From Clostridioides difficile (GTDB lineage: Bacteria; Bacillota; Clostridia; Peptostreptococcales; Peptostreptococcaceae), in the NCBI RefSeq assembly GCF_900243075.1, contig NZ_OEZH01000106.1:1-64000 (forward strand): a stretch of DNA of 64,000 nucleotides. Reading direction: 5' to 3'. Under the pieces are notes generated by a model. It ran no database searches, was not told where the DNA came from, and worked only from the letters and a program-made list of their open reading frames with translations. Within the stretch, counting starts at the first letter, position 1, and the number at the start of each line of letters is the position of its first letter. The position numbers and the translations under genes were made by a program. Of the stretch, positions 25,758 to 35,992 are shown in pieces.

Positions 25758-27239
25758 CTATACCTTTAAGAATTTTTTTATAGCTAGTTTTAATTCATCT
25801 TTTTCACAAATATCTTTATGTAGTATTTCTGTATTTTTAAGATTTTTAATAGGTTTTGGTATATCTATTTTAGAAATACTTGATAATCTATCAATTATAG
25901 CAAAGTCATCAAGGTTTTCAAAATTACAATCTATAGACTTTAGAACATCTTCAGAAAACTTGAATGGACTTGCAGTACTTACAATAACAGTTTTTGTGTT
26001 ATCACAAGTTTCTTTTTTATATTTTTCATAACAATTGTATGCAACAGCAGTATGAGTATCTATTAAATAATTATAATTTTTAAATACATTATTTATTGTG
26101 TTTTTAACTTCTTCTTCATTTGAATATTCTCCATAGAATGAAACTAAATTTTTTTCCATATCCTCATTTATTTTGTAAACGCCCTTATCATTAAGGTCTG
26201 ATAGCAGTCTATTTACAATAGCAGTATTTCTATTTGATATTTCAAACAGTAATCGTTCTAAATTACTAGAGATTAATATGTCCATAGAAGGAGAAGTTGT
26301 TAGTTTCAATGTTCTATTTTTATCATATACACCAGTTTTAAAAAAATCATAAAGAACATTGTTATCATTTGATGCACATATCAATTTGTTTATTGGAAGA
26401 CCCATTTTTTTAGCATAATATCCAGCTAGAATATTACCAAAATTACCAGTTGGGACAACAAAATTTATTTCATCATTTAACTGTATCTCACCATTATCAA
26501 CTAATTTCATATATGAATAAAAATAGTATGCAACTTGTGGAAGAAGTCTTCCTATATTAATTGAATTTGCAGAAGATAATATATAATTATTATCCAATAA
26601 CTTTTGATTAAATTCTTTATCAGAGAAAATTTTCTTTACACCAGATTGTGCATCATCAAAATTTCCTTTTATACCAACTACATATGTATTTTTTCCAGTT
26701 TGAGTTTTCATTTGAAGTTTTTGTACTGGACTTACACCATCTTCTGGGAAGAATACAATTATCTTTATTTTATCTATATCTTTAAACCCCTCAAGTGCAG
26801 CCTTTCCTGTATCTCCAGATGTAGCAGTAAGAATCACAACATCTTTATCTAAATTATCTTTCTTGATAGATGTTTTAAGAAGATGAGGCATTATAGTAAG
26901 TGCCATATCTTTAAACGCTAAAGTTGGTCCATGGTATAATTCTAGAAAATAAGTATCATCTACCTTATTCAATGGAGCTATACTACTGCAATCAAACTTT
27001 TCATCATATGCATTTTCTATACAATCTTTAATTTCATCTTCAGTAAAATCACATAAAAATTTACTAAGTACAAAAAATGCTATCTGAGAATACGTTAAAT
27101 TTACTAAATTTATAAGTTCATTTTTTACATTTGGAAATCTACTTGGGACATAAAGACCACCATCATTTGAAATTCCTTTTATTATTGCTTGTGATGCAGT
27201 TACTTTTTCTTCGGTGCTTCTTGTACTTGAATAATACAT
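25758..27239 (-). CDS. thrC: Threonine synthase
   Basis: PLP enzyme converting O-phosphohomoserine to threonine, 493 residues, the long form. The N-terminal MYYSSTRS...EKVTASQAI, the PLP-lysine motif GPTLAFKDMAL, TATSGDTGKAALEG and the NFGNILAGYYAKKMG segment are clear. First gene of thrC-thrB, preceded by a T-box leader, so expression should rise when tRNA-Thr is uncharged. Confidence 0.96.
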   Translation of the reverse strand: MYYSSTRSTEEKVTASQAIIKGISNDGGLYVPSRFPNVKNELINLVNLTYSQIAFFVLSKFLCDFTEDEIKDCIENAYDEKFDCSSIAPLNKVDDTYFLELYHGPTLAFKDMALTIMPHLLKTSIKKDNLDKDVVILTATSGDTGKAALEGFKDIDKIKIIVFFPEDGVSPVQKLQMKTQTGKNTYVVGIKGNFDDAQSGVKKIFSDKEFNQKLLDNNYILSSANSINIGRLLPQVAYYFYSYMKLVDNGEIQLNDEINFVVPTGNFGNILAGYYAKKMGLPINKLICASNDNNVLYDFFKTGVYDKNRTLKLTTSPSMDILISSNLERLLFEISNRNTAIVNRLLSDLNDKGVYKINEDMEKNLVSFYGEYSNEEEVKNTINNVFKNYNYLIDTHTAVAYNCYEKYKKETCDNTKTVIVSTASPFKFSEDVLKSIDCNFENLDDFAIIDRLSSISKIDIPKPIKNLKNTEILHKDICEKDELKLAIKKFLKV

Positions 27240-27323
27240 TTTTATAACCCTCCATATATTTTAAATTTTTAATTAGCTAATTGAGTTAGATACAGAATAT
27301 TTTAAAAACTGAATTTAGGTAAT

Positions 27324-27570
27324 AAAAAAAGACCCTCATCCCTAGAAAAGGGACGAGAATCTGTTTCCCGCGGTTCCACCCAAATTGATTTAAAAAAATC
27401 CACTTGATACTTTAACGCAAGTAATAAAAACGTCTATTCCTACTAAAATCAATAAGATAACTTCAGATAGAAGCTCCTAGGTAGTTTTCAATCTTTCTAG
27501 TTAGGGAAACATTTCAGCTAGTAGTTTCCTTCTCTGGTAACCGACTCAGATTTACTCTTCCTAATCAATG
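27324..27570 (-). ncRNA. T-box leader of thrC-thrB
   Basis: On the minus strand GGGTGGAACCGCGG (27381-27368), the T-box sequence that binds the tRNA acceptor end, is followed by a terminator (27362-27324: GATTCTCGTCCCT paired with AGGGATGAGGGTC, then TTTTTTT). Upstream lies a stem-I region with AGAGAAGGAAAC and ...GAAAACTACC..., where a threonine codon (ACC or ACT) can be read in the specifier position. The amino acid is inferred from that and the genes. Confidence 0.92.
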
Positions 27571-27607
27571 CTTTTCAATATTCTTAATATTATTAATTAT
27601 TCTAGAT

Positions 27608-27637
27608 TATAAAACAGACAAAGTCAAGTATTAATAT
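27608..27637 (-). promoter_or_regulatory. Candidate promoter of the T-box transcript
   Basis: On the minus strand TATAAT precedes the leader by a few tens of nt, with TTAATA 17 nt upstream as the -35. Coordinates are approximate. Confidence 0.5.
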
Positions 27638-28016
27638 AAAAATATGGAAAAAATATTTTTTAACCTTTTTAAGTTTTAAAAATTTGAAATTTCATAATTA
27701 TGAAGCTGTTTTTAATCAAAGCAATAAGAAGAGAACTGTTACATATCTGTAATATTACAATTTTATACTACACTATATTACAAAAAAAGTTTACAAAACT
27801 TTAATTTGAAAAATGTAATTATATGGTATATCATATAAACATAAGCAAATAGTGTTAATATTTAAACTATTAATCATAATTGATTTAACAAAAGTATATA
27901 ATTAATAATATTTAATTTGAAGAAATTGTTAATGTAAAATTACAGATATGTTCAAATTAAATTCATAAGTATTTCACATAATAATAGTATACTGTAAACA
28001 AAAGGAGGTATTAAAT

Positions 28017-28130
28017 ATGGGAATAGTACTTATAACAGCAGCATTAGTTTTGGTTATGTATGGACTTTCAGTTCTATCATATATATCAGAGAACAATATA
28101 TTAGAAGACACTGTAAATGATAACCAATAA
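28017..28130 (+). CDS. 37-residue membrane protein
   Basis: A short ORF with a strong AAAGGAGG 8 nt before the ATG. It begins MGIVLITAALVLVMYGLSVL (one membrane helix) and ends with a polar tail ENNILEDTVNDNQ. A perfect terminator follows 26 nt later, so it is a complete small gene. Function unknown. The upstream stretch from 27640 to 28016 shows no other gene. Confidence 0.75.
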   Translation: MGIVLITAALVLVMYGLSVLSYISENNILEDTVNDNQ

Positions 28131-28156
28131 GGTTTTAAATTATATAAATAAGTGAG

Positions 28157-28195
28157 AACTGTAAATAAAAGTTAATTTTTATTTACAGTTTTTTT
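28157..28195 (+). terminator. Terminator after 37-residue gene
   Basis: AACTGTAAATAAAA and its complement (perfect 14 bp), then a run of T. It ends the small membrane protein transcript. Confidence 0.88.
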
Positions 28196-28389
28196 ATATA
28201 TATGTAAAATAAAATTAACTAATAAAAAATAATGCTTATATTGAAATAAAGGTTTATTAAAATTTTTATAATTATATGTTCACATTTGCCTGATAGACGT
28301 TTAAATATTAGGTTTAAGAAAATATTGTGTATTGCATATATAAGCTGAAGAATACTTAGTAAAAAATCAAAGTTTGAAGGAGAAGTGTT

Positions 28390-28628
28390 ATGGATAGTAA
28401 AGTGATGATGGCAGAAACTGACAGATTGATTTTGAGAAGATATATAGAAAGTGATTTACAGGATTTGTTTTCAATAAAAACTATTGGAAAAAGGGATACG
28501 CGAAGGAAAGTTGTGAAAAATTAATTGAATTATCATTTCAGAGCGGAATCCATAGAATTTATGCTAACTGTGACCCGGATAATCAAAATTCTTGGGGATT
28601 GTTGGAAAAAATGGGTATTAACTTTTAA
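28390..28628 (+). pseudogene. Broken GNAT acetyltransferase
   Basis: A good ribosome binding site (AAGGAG) and MMAETDRLILRRYIESDLQDLF begin a RimJ/RimL-type acetyltransferase, but after about 30 codons the sequence jumps, with a frame change, to NYWKKGYAKESCEKLIEL and then HRIYANCDPDNQNSWGLLEKMGI from the C-terminal half. The middle of the domain (about 60-70 residues) and the normal C-terminus are missing. The first frame ends at TAA 28522-28524, the second at 28626-28628. It is a deletion remnant, not a sequencing slip, since a frame shift alone does not restore the missing part. Confidence 0.8.
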
Positions 28629-28755
28629 ATTAATACTTTTTGTCCACTAATAAAAAATAATGTTTTGTTTATAGTATATATGGATAATAATAGTAAAGTA
28701 TAAGAATAATGAGAATAATATATAAGAAATAATAATATAAAGAGAGGTAAACGTT

Positions 28756-29664
28756 ATGGTAGATATCATTGTAATTGGTGCTGGCCCAGCAGGTTTAACT
28801 TCAGCAATTTATGCTATGAGAGCAGGACTAAGCGTTACAGTATTTGAAAAAAATATTTATGGAGGTCAAGTTGCAAGTACATCTGAGGTAGAAAATTATC
28901 CAGCAGTTCAAAAGATTTCTGGGGTAGAATTTTCTAATAATATATATAATCAAGCAGTTGCTCAAGGTGTTGATATTCAGTTTGATGAGGTTGAAGAGAT
29001 AAATCTAGAGGGAAAAGTAAAGGTTGTAAAGACTTCTTCAGGAGAACATAAAGCAAAGGCTGTTATTCTTGCAAATGGAGTTGAAAGACGTAAATTAGGT
29101 TGTGCAGGAGAACAAGAATTTACAGGTAGGGGAGTATCTTATTGTGCCACATGTGATGGAGCATTTTTTAAAGACAAAGAAGTAGCTATAGTAGGTGGTG
29201 GTAATACAGCACTAGAAGATGCTTTATTTTTAGCCAATAATTGTACAAAAGTGTATTTAATTCACAGAAGAGATAGTTTTAGAGGTGAAGAAGTATTGGA
29301 GAAATCTGTGAAGGCAAGAAAAAATATTGAGATACTTTACAGTCATGCTGTAGAAAAAATAGAAGGAGAAAAGACTGTATCAAAAATCGAAGTAAAAAAT
29401 TTAAAGACTGAAGAAAAAAGAACTATAGATGTGAGTGGCATTTTTATTGCGATAGGTCTTAAACCTAATAATAAAATGTTTGAAAATGTTCTTGATTTGG
29501 ATGAAGGTGGATATATAATTTCAGATGAGTCTTGTACAACATCAGTAGAAGGTGTATATGTAGCAGGAGATAGTAGAACTAAGTTTTTACGTCAAATAAT
29601 AACAGCAGCATCAGATGGAGCTATTGCAGCCGTTCAAGCAGCTAATTATATAAATGTTGAATAA
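28756..29664 (+). CDS. trxB: Thioredoxin reductase
   Basis: NADPH- and FAD-dependent disulfide reductase, 302 residues. FAD loop GAGPAGLTSA, redox pair C130-A-T-C133 in YCATCDGAFF, NADPH loop VGGGNTALEDA and the second FAD motif GVYVAGDSR are all present. No thioredoxin gene is adjacent, so its partner is elsewhere. GAGAGG precedes the ATG. Confidence 0.95.
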   Translation: MVDIIVIGAGPAGLTSAIYAMRAGLSVTVFEKNIYGGQVASTSEVENYPAVQKISGVEFSNNIYNQAVAQGVDIQFDEVEEINLEGKVKVVKTSSGEHKAKAVILANGVERRKLGCAGEQEFTGRGVSYCATCDGAFFKDKEVAIVGGGNTALEDALFLANNCTKVYLIHRRDSFRGEEVLEKSVKARKNIEILYSHAVEKIEGEKTVSKIEVKNLKTEEKRTIDVSGIFIAIGLKPNNKMFENVLDLDEGGYIISDESCTTSVEGVYVAGDSRTKFLRQIITAASDGAIAAVQAANYINVE

Positions 29665-29681
29665 ATAATAACTTTTAAATA

Positions 29682-29732
29682 AAAACAGCCATATAAACTG
29701 AAATACATCTTTCAGCATTATATGGCTGTTTT
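29682..29732. terminator. Convergent terminator trxB/typA
   Basis: AAAACAGCCATATAA and its complement at 29718-29732, with T-runs on both strands, between the convergent trxB and typA. Confidence 0.88.
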
Positions 29733-29756
29733 AGTAACTATATATAAATATATGCT

Positions 29757-31580
29757 TTATTTACCTTGTCTAGATTTGTTATATCTCAATCTATCATGTT
29801 CATTTAAAAATCTTTTTCTAAGTCTTATAGAATCAGGTGTAATTTCAACTAATTCATCATCTTCTATAAATTCTAGAGCTTCTTCAAGCGTAAATATTCT
29901 AGGAGGAGATAATTTTATAGCATCATCTGAACCAGAAGCACGTACGTTACTCATTTTCTTGTTTTTACAAGGATTGACTACCATATCGTCTTTTCTAGAA
30001 TTCATACCAATTATCATACCTTCATAAACTTCTACACCAGGGTCTACAAACATTACAGCTCTATCACTTAAAGCATTAAGAGAATATCCCATAGTAACTC
30101 CAGGTCCTTGTGCTATTAGAACTCCATTTCCTCTTGAAGGTATTTCTCCTTTGAATTCTTCAAATTTTTCAAATGAACGAACTAAAGTACCTTCTCCACG
30201 AGTAGCATTTATAAATTCACTTCTATATCCTAAAAGACCACGAGTAGGTGCCAAGAATTCTATTTTTACATAGTCTCCTTCTATTGACATGGATTCCATC
30301 ATACCTTTTCTCATGTTCAATTCATTTATAATAGTACCAGAATAAACTTCAGGACAGTTTACAACAACTCTTTCTACTGGCTCCATTAGTTTTCCATCTT
30401 CTTTATGCATTAAAACTTCAGGCTTAGAAACACCCACTTCATAACCTTCACGTCTCATATTTTCAAGTAGTATAGATAAATGAAGTTCTCCACGTCCGGA
30501 AACTTTGTATCCATCAGTAGTATCAAGAGGCTCAACTTTAAGACCAACATTTACTTCAAGTTCTTTTTCAAGTCTGTCTTTTAAGTGTCTAGTTGTAACG
30601 AATTTTCCACTTTTTCCAACAAATGGAGAGTCATTTACTAAGAAGTTCATAGAAAGAGTAGGCTCCTCTATTTTTATCATCTCCATAGGTAGTGGATTAT
30701 CTAAATTACATATAGTTTCTCCTATAGATATATCAGGAATACCAGCTATAACAACTATTTCTCCACTAGTAGCTTCATCAACTTCAACTTGTTTTAGACC
30801 TTCATATACAGAAAGTTTTGATACTTTTCCTTTAGATACAACAGAACCTTCTCTGCATATAGCAACTTGTGTATTGTTTTTAAGAGTACCTTTGTAAATT
30901 CTACCTATACCAAGTCTACCTACGTAGTCATCATACGCAAGAGCTGATATTTGAAACTGCAGAGGTTCATTATCGTAATTAGGATAAGCTTCAACATGAT
31001 TTACAATAGTTTTGAATAGAGGAGAAAGGTCTTCGCTATCATCATCCATTTCAAGTTTGGCTATACCTTGTTTAGCAATACCATATATTATAGGGAATTC
31101 ACATTGTTCATCTGTTGCGTTTAAGTCTACAAATAAATCGAAAACTTCATTAACTACTTCTTCCGCTCTCTGGTCTTTTTTATCAATCTTGTTTATGAAT
31201 AATATTGGTTTTAAACCGAACTCTAAAGATTTTTGTAATACGAATCTAGTCTGAGGCATTGGGCCTTCACTAGCATCAACTAATAAAATAACTGTGTCAA
31301 CAGTTTTCATAACACGTTCAACTTCAGATGAAAAGTCGCTGTGTCCTGGAGTATCAACTATATTTATTTTGTAATCTCCATAATTTATTGCACAGTTTTT
31401 TGAATATATAGTTATGCCTCTTTCTTTTTCAAGGTCGTTACTGTCCATAACGCAGTCTTTAACTACTTCGTTCTTTCTAAAAACACCACTTTGAGAAAGG
31501 AAAGCATCAACCAATGTTGATTTTCCAGCATCAACGTGGGCTATAACTGCGATATTTATAATTTTATGTTTTTGTGACAT
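29757..31580 (-). CDS. typA: Ribosome-associated GTPase TypA/BipA
   Basis: Translational GTPase of 607 residues, related to EF-G, active in ribosome assembly and stress growth. G1 [10 protein letters not shown]3 DTPGHSD, G4 NKID and the C-terminal domain with [13 protein letters not shown] are intact. Monocistronic, with the ribosome binding site GGGAGC upstream of the ATG. Confidence 0.96.
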   Translation of the reverse strand: MSQKHKIINIAVIAHVDAGKSTLVDAFLSQSGVFRKNEVVKDCVMDSNDLEKERGITIYSKNCAINYGDYKINIVDTPGHSDFSSEVERVMKTVDTVILLVDASEGPMPQTRFVLQKSLEFGLKPILFINKIDKKDQRAEEVVNEVFDLFVDLNATDEQCEFPIIYGIAKQGIAKLEMDDDSEDLSPLFKTIVNHVEAYPNYDNEPLQFQISALAYDDYVGRLGIGRIYKGTLKNNTQVAICREGSVVSKGKVSKLSVYEGLKQVEVDEATSGEIVVIAGIPDISIGETICNLDNPLPMEMIKIEEPTLSMNFLVNDSPFVGKSGKFVTTRHLKDRLEKELEVNVGLKVEPLDTTDGYKVSGRGELHLSILLENMRREGYEVGVSKPEVLMHKEDGKLMEPVERVVVNCPEVYSGTIINELNMRKGMMESMSIEGDYVKIEFLAPTRGLLGYRSEFINATRGEGTLVRSFEKFEEFKGEIPSRGNGVLIAQGPGVTMGYSLNALSDRAVMFVDPGVEVYEGMIIGMNSRKDDMVVNPCKNKKMSNVRASGSDDAIKLSPPRIFTLEEALEFIEDDELVEITPDSIRLRKRFLNEHDRLRYNKSRQGK

Positions 31581-31790
31581 TTTTGTTGCTCCCTTCGATT
31601 AAAATAACTTATTAATTATAGCACAATATATTATTAGGTACAAGGAGGAATATATTAAAATGTATTAATCTAGTTTAAATTGGATAAAAATGTTAGTTTT
31701 ATATGTAAAATTTATTCTGTTTAAAATTTTTTTTAATACAAATAATAACCTTATAGATGAAAGTATCAATAGAAAAGCAAAGGGTGATAT

Positions 31791-32033
31791 ATGTTGGAAG
31801 TAACTAAAATAATAATTAAATACTTTTCAAGTGAAAGTGACATTTTCGTAAAAGAAGAAGTTGATAACTTTGATGAACTTCTTAACTGGTCTTATAAATT
31901 TATTGAAGGTAAAAAGACAGAAGATGTTTTATATATAAAGTCTAAAGAAAACTATAAAGTAAATGTGATTAAGTCTTTAGAAATTAAGGAATTAGAAATA
32001 GTGAGAAAACAACAGATACCACCATACATGTAA
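31791..32033 (+). CDS. Small protein of unknown function
   Basis: An 80-residue acidic-basic soluble protein (MLEVTKIIIKYFSSESDIFV at the start, RKQQIPPYM at the end), with AAGGGTG before the ATG. It lies between typA and the Cys-rich small gene, in the same direction as the latter. No family recognised. Confidence 0.65.
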   Translation: MLEVTKIIIKYFSSESDIFVKEEVDNFDELLNWSYKFIEGKKTEDVLYIKSKENYKVNVIKSLEIKELEIVRKQQIPPYM

Positions 32034-32180
32034 TATTAATAATGTACACAGTGTATATGCAATATTGAAAATAGGATAAAAATGTAATAAATGGTAATAA
32101 TTTATAACAAAAAAACTTTTATAAAGTTTATATTTGGGTATAAAAGTATTAACTAGACATTAATTAGGAGGAACTTAAAT

Positions 32181-32372
32181 ATGATAAGAGTATGTCCAAA
32201 CTGTTCAAATGTGGATGTAAATAAGTTAAAAACTTTAGTTGGAGAAGAAAATGTAAAGACTGGCTGTATTGGTCAATGTAGAGCATTTAAAAAAGAAGCT
32301 GTTGGAATAATAGACAATGAGCTTGAAATAAAAGAAACAGAAGCAGAATTTTTTGAAGCATGTAAAGAATAA
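32181..32372 (+). CDS. Small Cys-rich protein, DUF1450-like
   Basis: A 63-residue protein with CPNC at 5-8 and GCIGQC at about 28-33 and a short beta strand pair (EAVGIIDNELEI). This is the pattern of the DUF1450/YuzB family, thioredoxin-like proteins with a possible iron-sulfur or disulfide site. AGGAGG precedes the ATG. A hairpin follows. Confidence 0.65.
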   Translation: MIRVCPNCSNVDVNKLKTLVGEENVKTGCIGQCRAFKKEAVGIIDNELEIKETEAEFFEACKE

Positions 32373-32399
32373 ATTATAAATAAAATATAAGTTATAATA

Positions 32400-32450
32400 A
32401 ATAGAGTATGTAAATTGTATGAGTATTAAACAATTTATATGCTCTATTTC
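32400..32450 (+). terminator. Hairpin after DUF1450-like gene
   Basis: ATAGAGTATGTAAATTGT pairs with ACAATTTATATGCTCTAT, followed by TTTCTATTTAT. Probably the terminator of the small gene. Confidence 0.6.
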
Positions 32451-32531
32451 TATTTATATATTTAATTATGAGTATACTTTTCTAGTAAATACAAATAAAT
32501 ATAACTAATAAATTTATTTATTAAAAAAATA

Positions 32532-32561
32532 TTGATTAACTATACCTATAGGGGGTATAAT
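32532..32561 (+). promoter_or_regulatory. copA promoter with CsoR-type operator
   Basis: TTGATT (32532-32537) and TATAAT (32556-32561) are 18 nt apart. The spacer and -10 carry TATACCTATAGGGGGTATA (32541-32559), the pseudo-palindrome with a GGGGG core bound by the copper repressor CsoR in Firmicutes. Copper should therefore induce the gene at 32663. csoR itself is not in this window. Confidence 0.8.
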
Positions 32562-32662
32562 AGAAATATAGATTTCTAAATAAATAATTTATCAATATTA
32601 CATAACAAAGTAAAAAATTACAAATTGGTTGAAAATATATTGAAAGAAAGGAAGGTTTAATT

Positions 32663-35164
32663 ATGAGTTCAAATAAAGTGGTAGAAAATTATAAAATTAC
32701 AGGGATGACATGTGCAGCTTGTGCTAAGGCAGTAGAAAGAGTAACTAAGAAAATGGATGGAGTATATGACCAAAGTGTAAATATAGCTACTGAAAAACTT
32801 AAGATAGAATATGATAATTCTAAAGTTAGTTTTGAGGATATAAAGCAAGTTGTAGAAAAAGCAGGGTATGGAATTATAAAGGAAGAAAGTAATAAAAAAA
32901 TTGATTTGAAAATTGATGGAATGACATGTGCAGCTTGTGCAAAAGCTGTAGAGAGAGTGGTAAAAAAATTGGATGGAGTAGAAAGTATTAGTGTAAATAT
33001 TGCAACAGATAAAGCTAATATAGACTATGACCCATCAAAAGTGAAATTATCTCAAATAAAAGGAGCTATTGAAAAAGCTGGGTATAAACCAATAGAAGAT
33101 ATAAAAAATAAAATTGATGTGGATGAAGATAAATTAAGAAAAGAAAAAGAGATGAAGTCTTTATTTGTTAAATTTATAGTTGCAATAGTGTTTGCAGTAC
33201 CTTTGTTTTATATAGCAATGGGACCTATGATAATAAAACCTATAGGGCCATGGCCTTTGCCAGAAATTATAAATCCTATGACAAATACTTTTAATTATGC
33301 ATTAATTCAATTAATATTAGTAATACCAGTAATGATAGCTGGTTATAAATTCTATATAAATGGATTTAAATCACTTTTTTCTTTAAGTCCGAATATGGAT
33401 TCTTTAGTTGCAATAGGTACATTAGCAGCATTTTTATATAGCTTATACACAACAATACAAATAGCAAATGGACAAATTCAAGGTATGCACCATCATCAGT
33501 TGTATTATGAAAGTGCAGGAATAATAATAGCACTCATTTTACTTGGTAAATATTTAGAATCAAAATCAAAAGGAAAAACATCAGAAGCAATTAAAAAACT
33601 TATGGGACTACAACCTAAAACTGCAATAGTGTTAGTTGATGGTAAAGAAGTAGAAACTCCTATAGAAGAAGTAGAGATAGGAGATATACTATTAGTAAAA
33701 CCAGGAACTAAAATACCTGTAGATGGAGTTGTAATAGAAGGGTATACATCAGTTGATGAATCAATGCTTACTGGTGAAAGTATACCAGTAGAAAAGAACA
33801 TTGGAAGTAAAGTGACAGGAGCTAGTATAAATAAAAATGGTGTTATTAAATTTAAGGCTGAAAAAATTGGTGGAGATACAGCCCTTGCTCAGATAATAAA
33901 GTTAGTGGAAGATGCTCAAGGTACAAAAGCTCCTATTGCTAAACTTGCAGATACTGTATCTGGATATTTTGTACCAATAGTAATTGCAATAGCAGTAGTT
34001 GCATCATTATTGTGGTTTTTAATAGGAGGAAAAGATATAGTATTTGTACTTACTATATTTATATCAGTACTTGTAATTGCTTGTCCTTGTGCACTAGGAT
34101 TAGCAACACCAACTGCTATAATGGTTGGAACTGGAAAGGGAGCAGAAAATGGAATATTGATAAAAGGTGGAGAGGCACTAGAATCTGCTCATAAGGTAAA
34201 TACAGTAATATTTGATAAAACAGGTACTATAACAGAAGGAAAGCCAAAAGTAACAGATATAGTATTAAATAATAATGTTAAAGAAGAATATCTTATTAAG
34301 ATTGCTTCAAGTGCAGAAAAAGGTTCAGAGCATCCTCTTGGAGAAGCAATAGTTAAGTATGGAGAAGAAAAGAATATAAAATTTGAGAAAGTTGATAATT
34401 TTAAAGCTATACCAGGTGCTGGTATACAGGTTACTATTAATAATGAAAATATATTGCTTGGAAATAGAAAACTTATGAATGACAATAATATAAAACTAGG
34501 TGACTTAGAGGAAAAATCAAATGTACTGGCAAGTCAGGGTAAGACACCTATGTATATAGCTGTAGATGGAAATTTATCAGGCATAATTGCAGTTGCAGAT
34601 GTAGTTAAAGAAAGTAGTAAAAAAGCAATAGAAATTCTCCATGATATGGGAATAAAAGTTGCAATGGTAACTGGAGATAATGTAAAAACTGCAAATGCTA
34701 TAGCAAATCAAGTAGGTATAGACATGGTTTTAGCAGAGGTTTTACCAGAAGATAAGTCCAAAGAAGTTGAAAAACTACAAAATCAAGGGAAGTTTGTTGC
34801 AATGGTAGGAGATGGAATAAATGATGCACCAGCTCTTGCAAAAGCAGATATAGGAATAGCAATAGGAAGTGGAACAGATGTGGCTATTGAGTCTGCTGAT
34901 ATAGTACTTATGAAGAGTGACTTAATGGATGTTCCAACAGCAATTAAACTTAGTCATGAAACTATAAAAAATATAAAACAAAATCTATTCTGGGCATTTG
35001 GATATAATACGATTGGTATACCTGTAGCAGCAGGATTATTATATGTATTTGGAGGACCTCTATTAAACCCAATGATTGCAGCAGCAGCCATGAGTTTAAG
35101 CTCAGTTTCAGTTGTTTCAAATGCACTTAGACTTAAAAACTTCAAGGCATATAAGAGAGATTAG
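32663..35164 (+). CDS. copA: Copper-exporting P1B-type ATPase
   Basis: An 833-residue Cu(I) efflux pump. Two N-terminal heavy-metal domains each carry [14 protein letters not shown]. Then come the membrane helices with the CPC site at C474-P-C476, the phosphorylated Asp518 in DKTGT, the SEHPLGEA motif and the [14 protein letters not shown] hinge. The second half is complete with the MxxSS motif near the C-terminus. A CsoR-type operator controls the promoter. Monocistronic with a terminator after it. Confidence 0.97.
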   Translation: MSSNKVVENYKITGMTCAACAKAVERVTKKMDGVYDQSVNIATEKLKIEYDNSKVSFEDIKQVVEKAGYGIIKEESNKKIDLKIDGMTCAACAKAVERVVKKLDGVESISVNIATDKANIDYDPSKVKLSQIKGAIEKAGYKPIEDIKNKIDVDEDKLRKEKEMKSLFVKFIVAIVFAVPLFYIAMGPMIIKPIGPWPLPEIINPMTNTFNYALIQLILVIPVMIAGYKFYINGFKSLFSLSPNMDSLVAIGTLAAFLYSLYTTIQIANGQIQGMHHHQLYYESAGIIIALILLGKYLESKSKGKTSEAIKKLMGLQPKTAIVLVDGKEVETPIEEVEIGDILLVKPGTKIPVDGVVIEGYTSVDESMLTGESIPVEKNIGSKVTGASINKNGVIKFKAEKIGGDTALAQIIKLVEDAQGTKAPIAKLADTVSGYFVPIVIAIAVVASLLWFLIGGKDIVFVLTIFISVLVIACPCALGLATPTAIMVGTGKGAENGILIKGGEALESAHKVNTVIFDKTGTITEGKPKVTDIVLNNNVKEEYLIKIASSAEKGSEHPLGEAIVKYGEEKNIKFEKVDNFKAIPGAGIQVTINNENILLGNRKLMNDNNIKLGDLEEKSNVLASQGKTPMYIAVDGNLSGIIAVADVVKESSKKAIEILHDMGIKVAMVTGDNVKTANAIANQVGIDMVLAEVLPEDKSKEVEKLQNQGKFVAMVGDGINDAPALAKADIGIAIGSGTDVAIESADIVLMKSDLMDVPTAIKLSHETIKNIKQNLFWAFGYNTIGIPVAAGLLYVFGGPLLNPMIAAAAMSLSSVSVVSNALRLKNFKAYKRD

Positions 35165-35190
35165 ATTAATAAATTAAATAAAATGTATCT

Positions 35191-35247
35191 AAAGAGCTAT
35201 CTTTAAAATTAAAAGGATTAATTTACAAATTAAGATAGCTCTTTTTT
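35191..35247 (+). terminator. Terminator after copA
   Basis: AAAGAGCTATCTT and its complement with a 31-nt loop region, then TTTTTT. Confidence 0.82.
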
Positions 35248-35323
35248 CATGTAAAATTCATAACAATGATATAAAATATAAATAATATAGAAAATTTTAA
35301 ATAAAATAGAAAGGATTGATAGA

Positions 35324-35992
35324 ATGAACTCATCAATACTTGTAATTGAAGATGATTCTAATATACAAGAATTAATATCAGAATTTCTAAGCGCAGAAGG
35401 TTATCAAGTTGATACAGCAAATGATGGGCTGGAAGGTATACAAAAATTTAAGCAAGGAAGTTATGACTTAGTAATATTAGATATAATGATGCCAAATCTA
35501 GATGGTTATGGAGTCTGTAAAATGATAAGAAAGTCATCAAGTGTTCCGATTATATTTTTGACTGCTTTGAATGATGAAGGAGACCAGCTTAAAGGGTTTG
35601 ATTTAGAATGTGATGACTATATAACAAAACCATTTTCATTTAATCTTCTTATAAAAAGAGTAGAAGCAATTTTAAGGCGAAGCAATAAAACTATAAATGA
35701 CAAATTTATAGTTTTTGAAAAATTAAAATTAGATTTAAACACATATATCGCAGAGATAGATGGAGAACCTATAGAACTTACACTAAAAGAGTTTAATATA
35801 TTAAAAGCTTTGATAGAAAAGTATCCGCAGGTTATAACTAGAGAAGGTCTTTTGGATAGTATATGGGGTTATGACTATTATGGAGATACTAGGATTGTTG
35901 ATGCACATATAAAAAATATAAGAAAAAAAATATCATTACCATATATTAAAACTGTAAAAGGAATAGGATATACACTTGAGAAGGATATTTGA
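35324..35992 (+). CDS. OmpR-family response regulator
   Basis: A 222-residue two-component regulator. Receiver domain with the phospho-acceptor Asp53 in LVILDIMMPNLDG and the acidic pair E9-D10; C-terminal winged-helix (LTLKEFNILKALIEKYPQVITREGLLDSIWGYDYYGDTR, read in parts) binds DNA. The kinase gene overlaps it by 17 nt. Target genes are not evident; neighbours are copA and a probable sRNA. Confidence 0.93.
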   Translation: MNSSILVIEDDSNIQELISEFLSAEGYQVDTANDGLEGIQKFKQGSYDLVILDIMMPNLDGYGVCKMIRKSSSVPIIFLTALNDEGDQLKGFDLECDDYITKPFSFNLLIKRVEAILRRSNKTINDKFIVFEKLKLDLNTYIAEIDGEPIELTLKEFNILKALIEKYPQVITREGLLDSIWGYDYYGDTRIVDAHIKNIRKKISLPYIKTVKGIGYTLEKDI

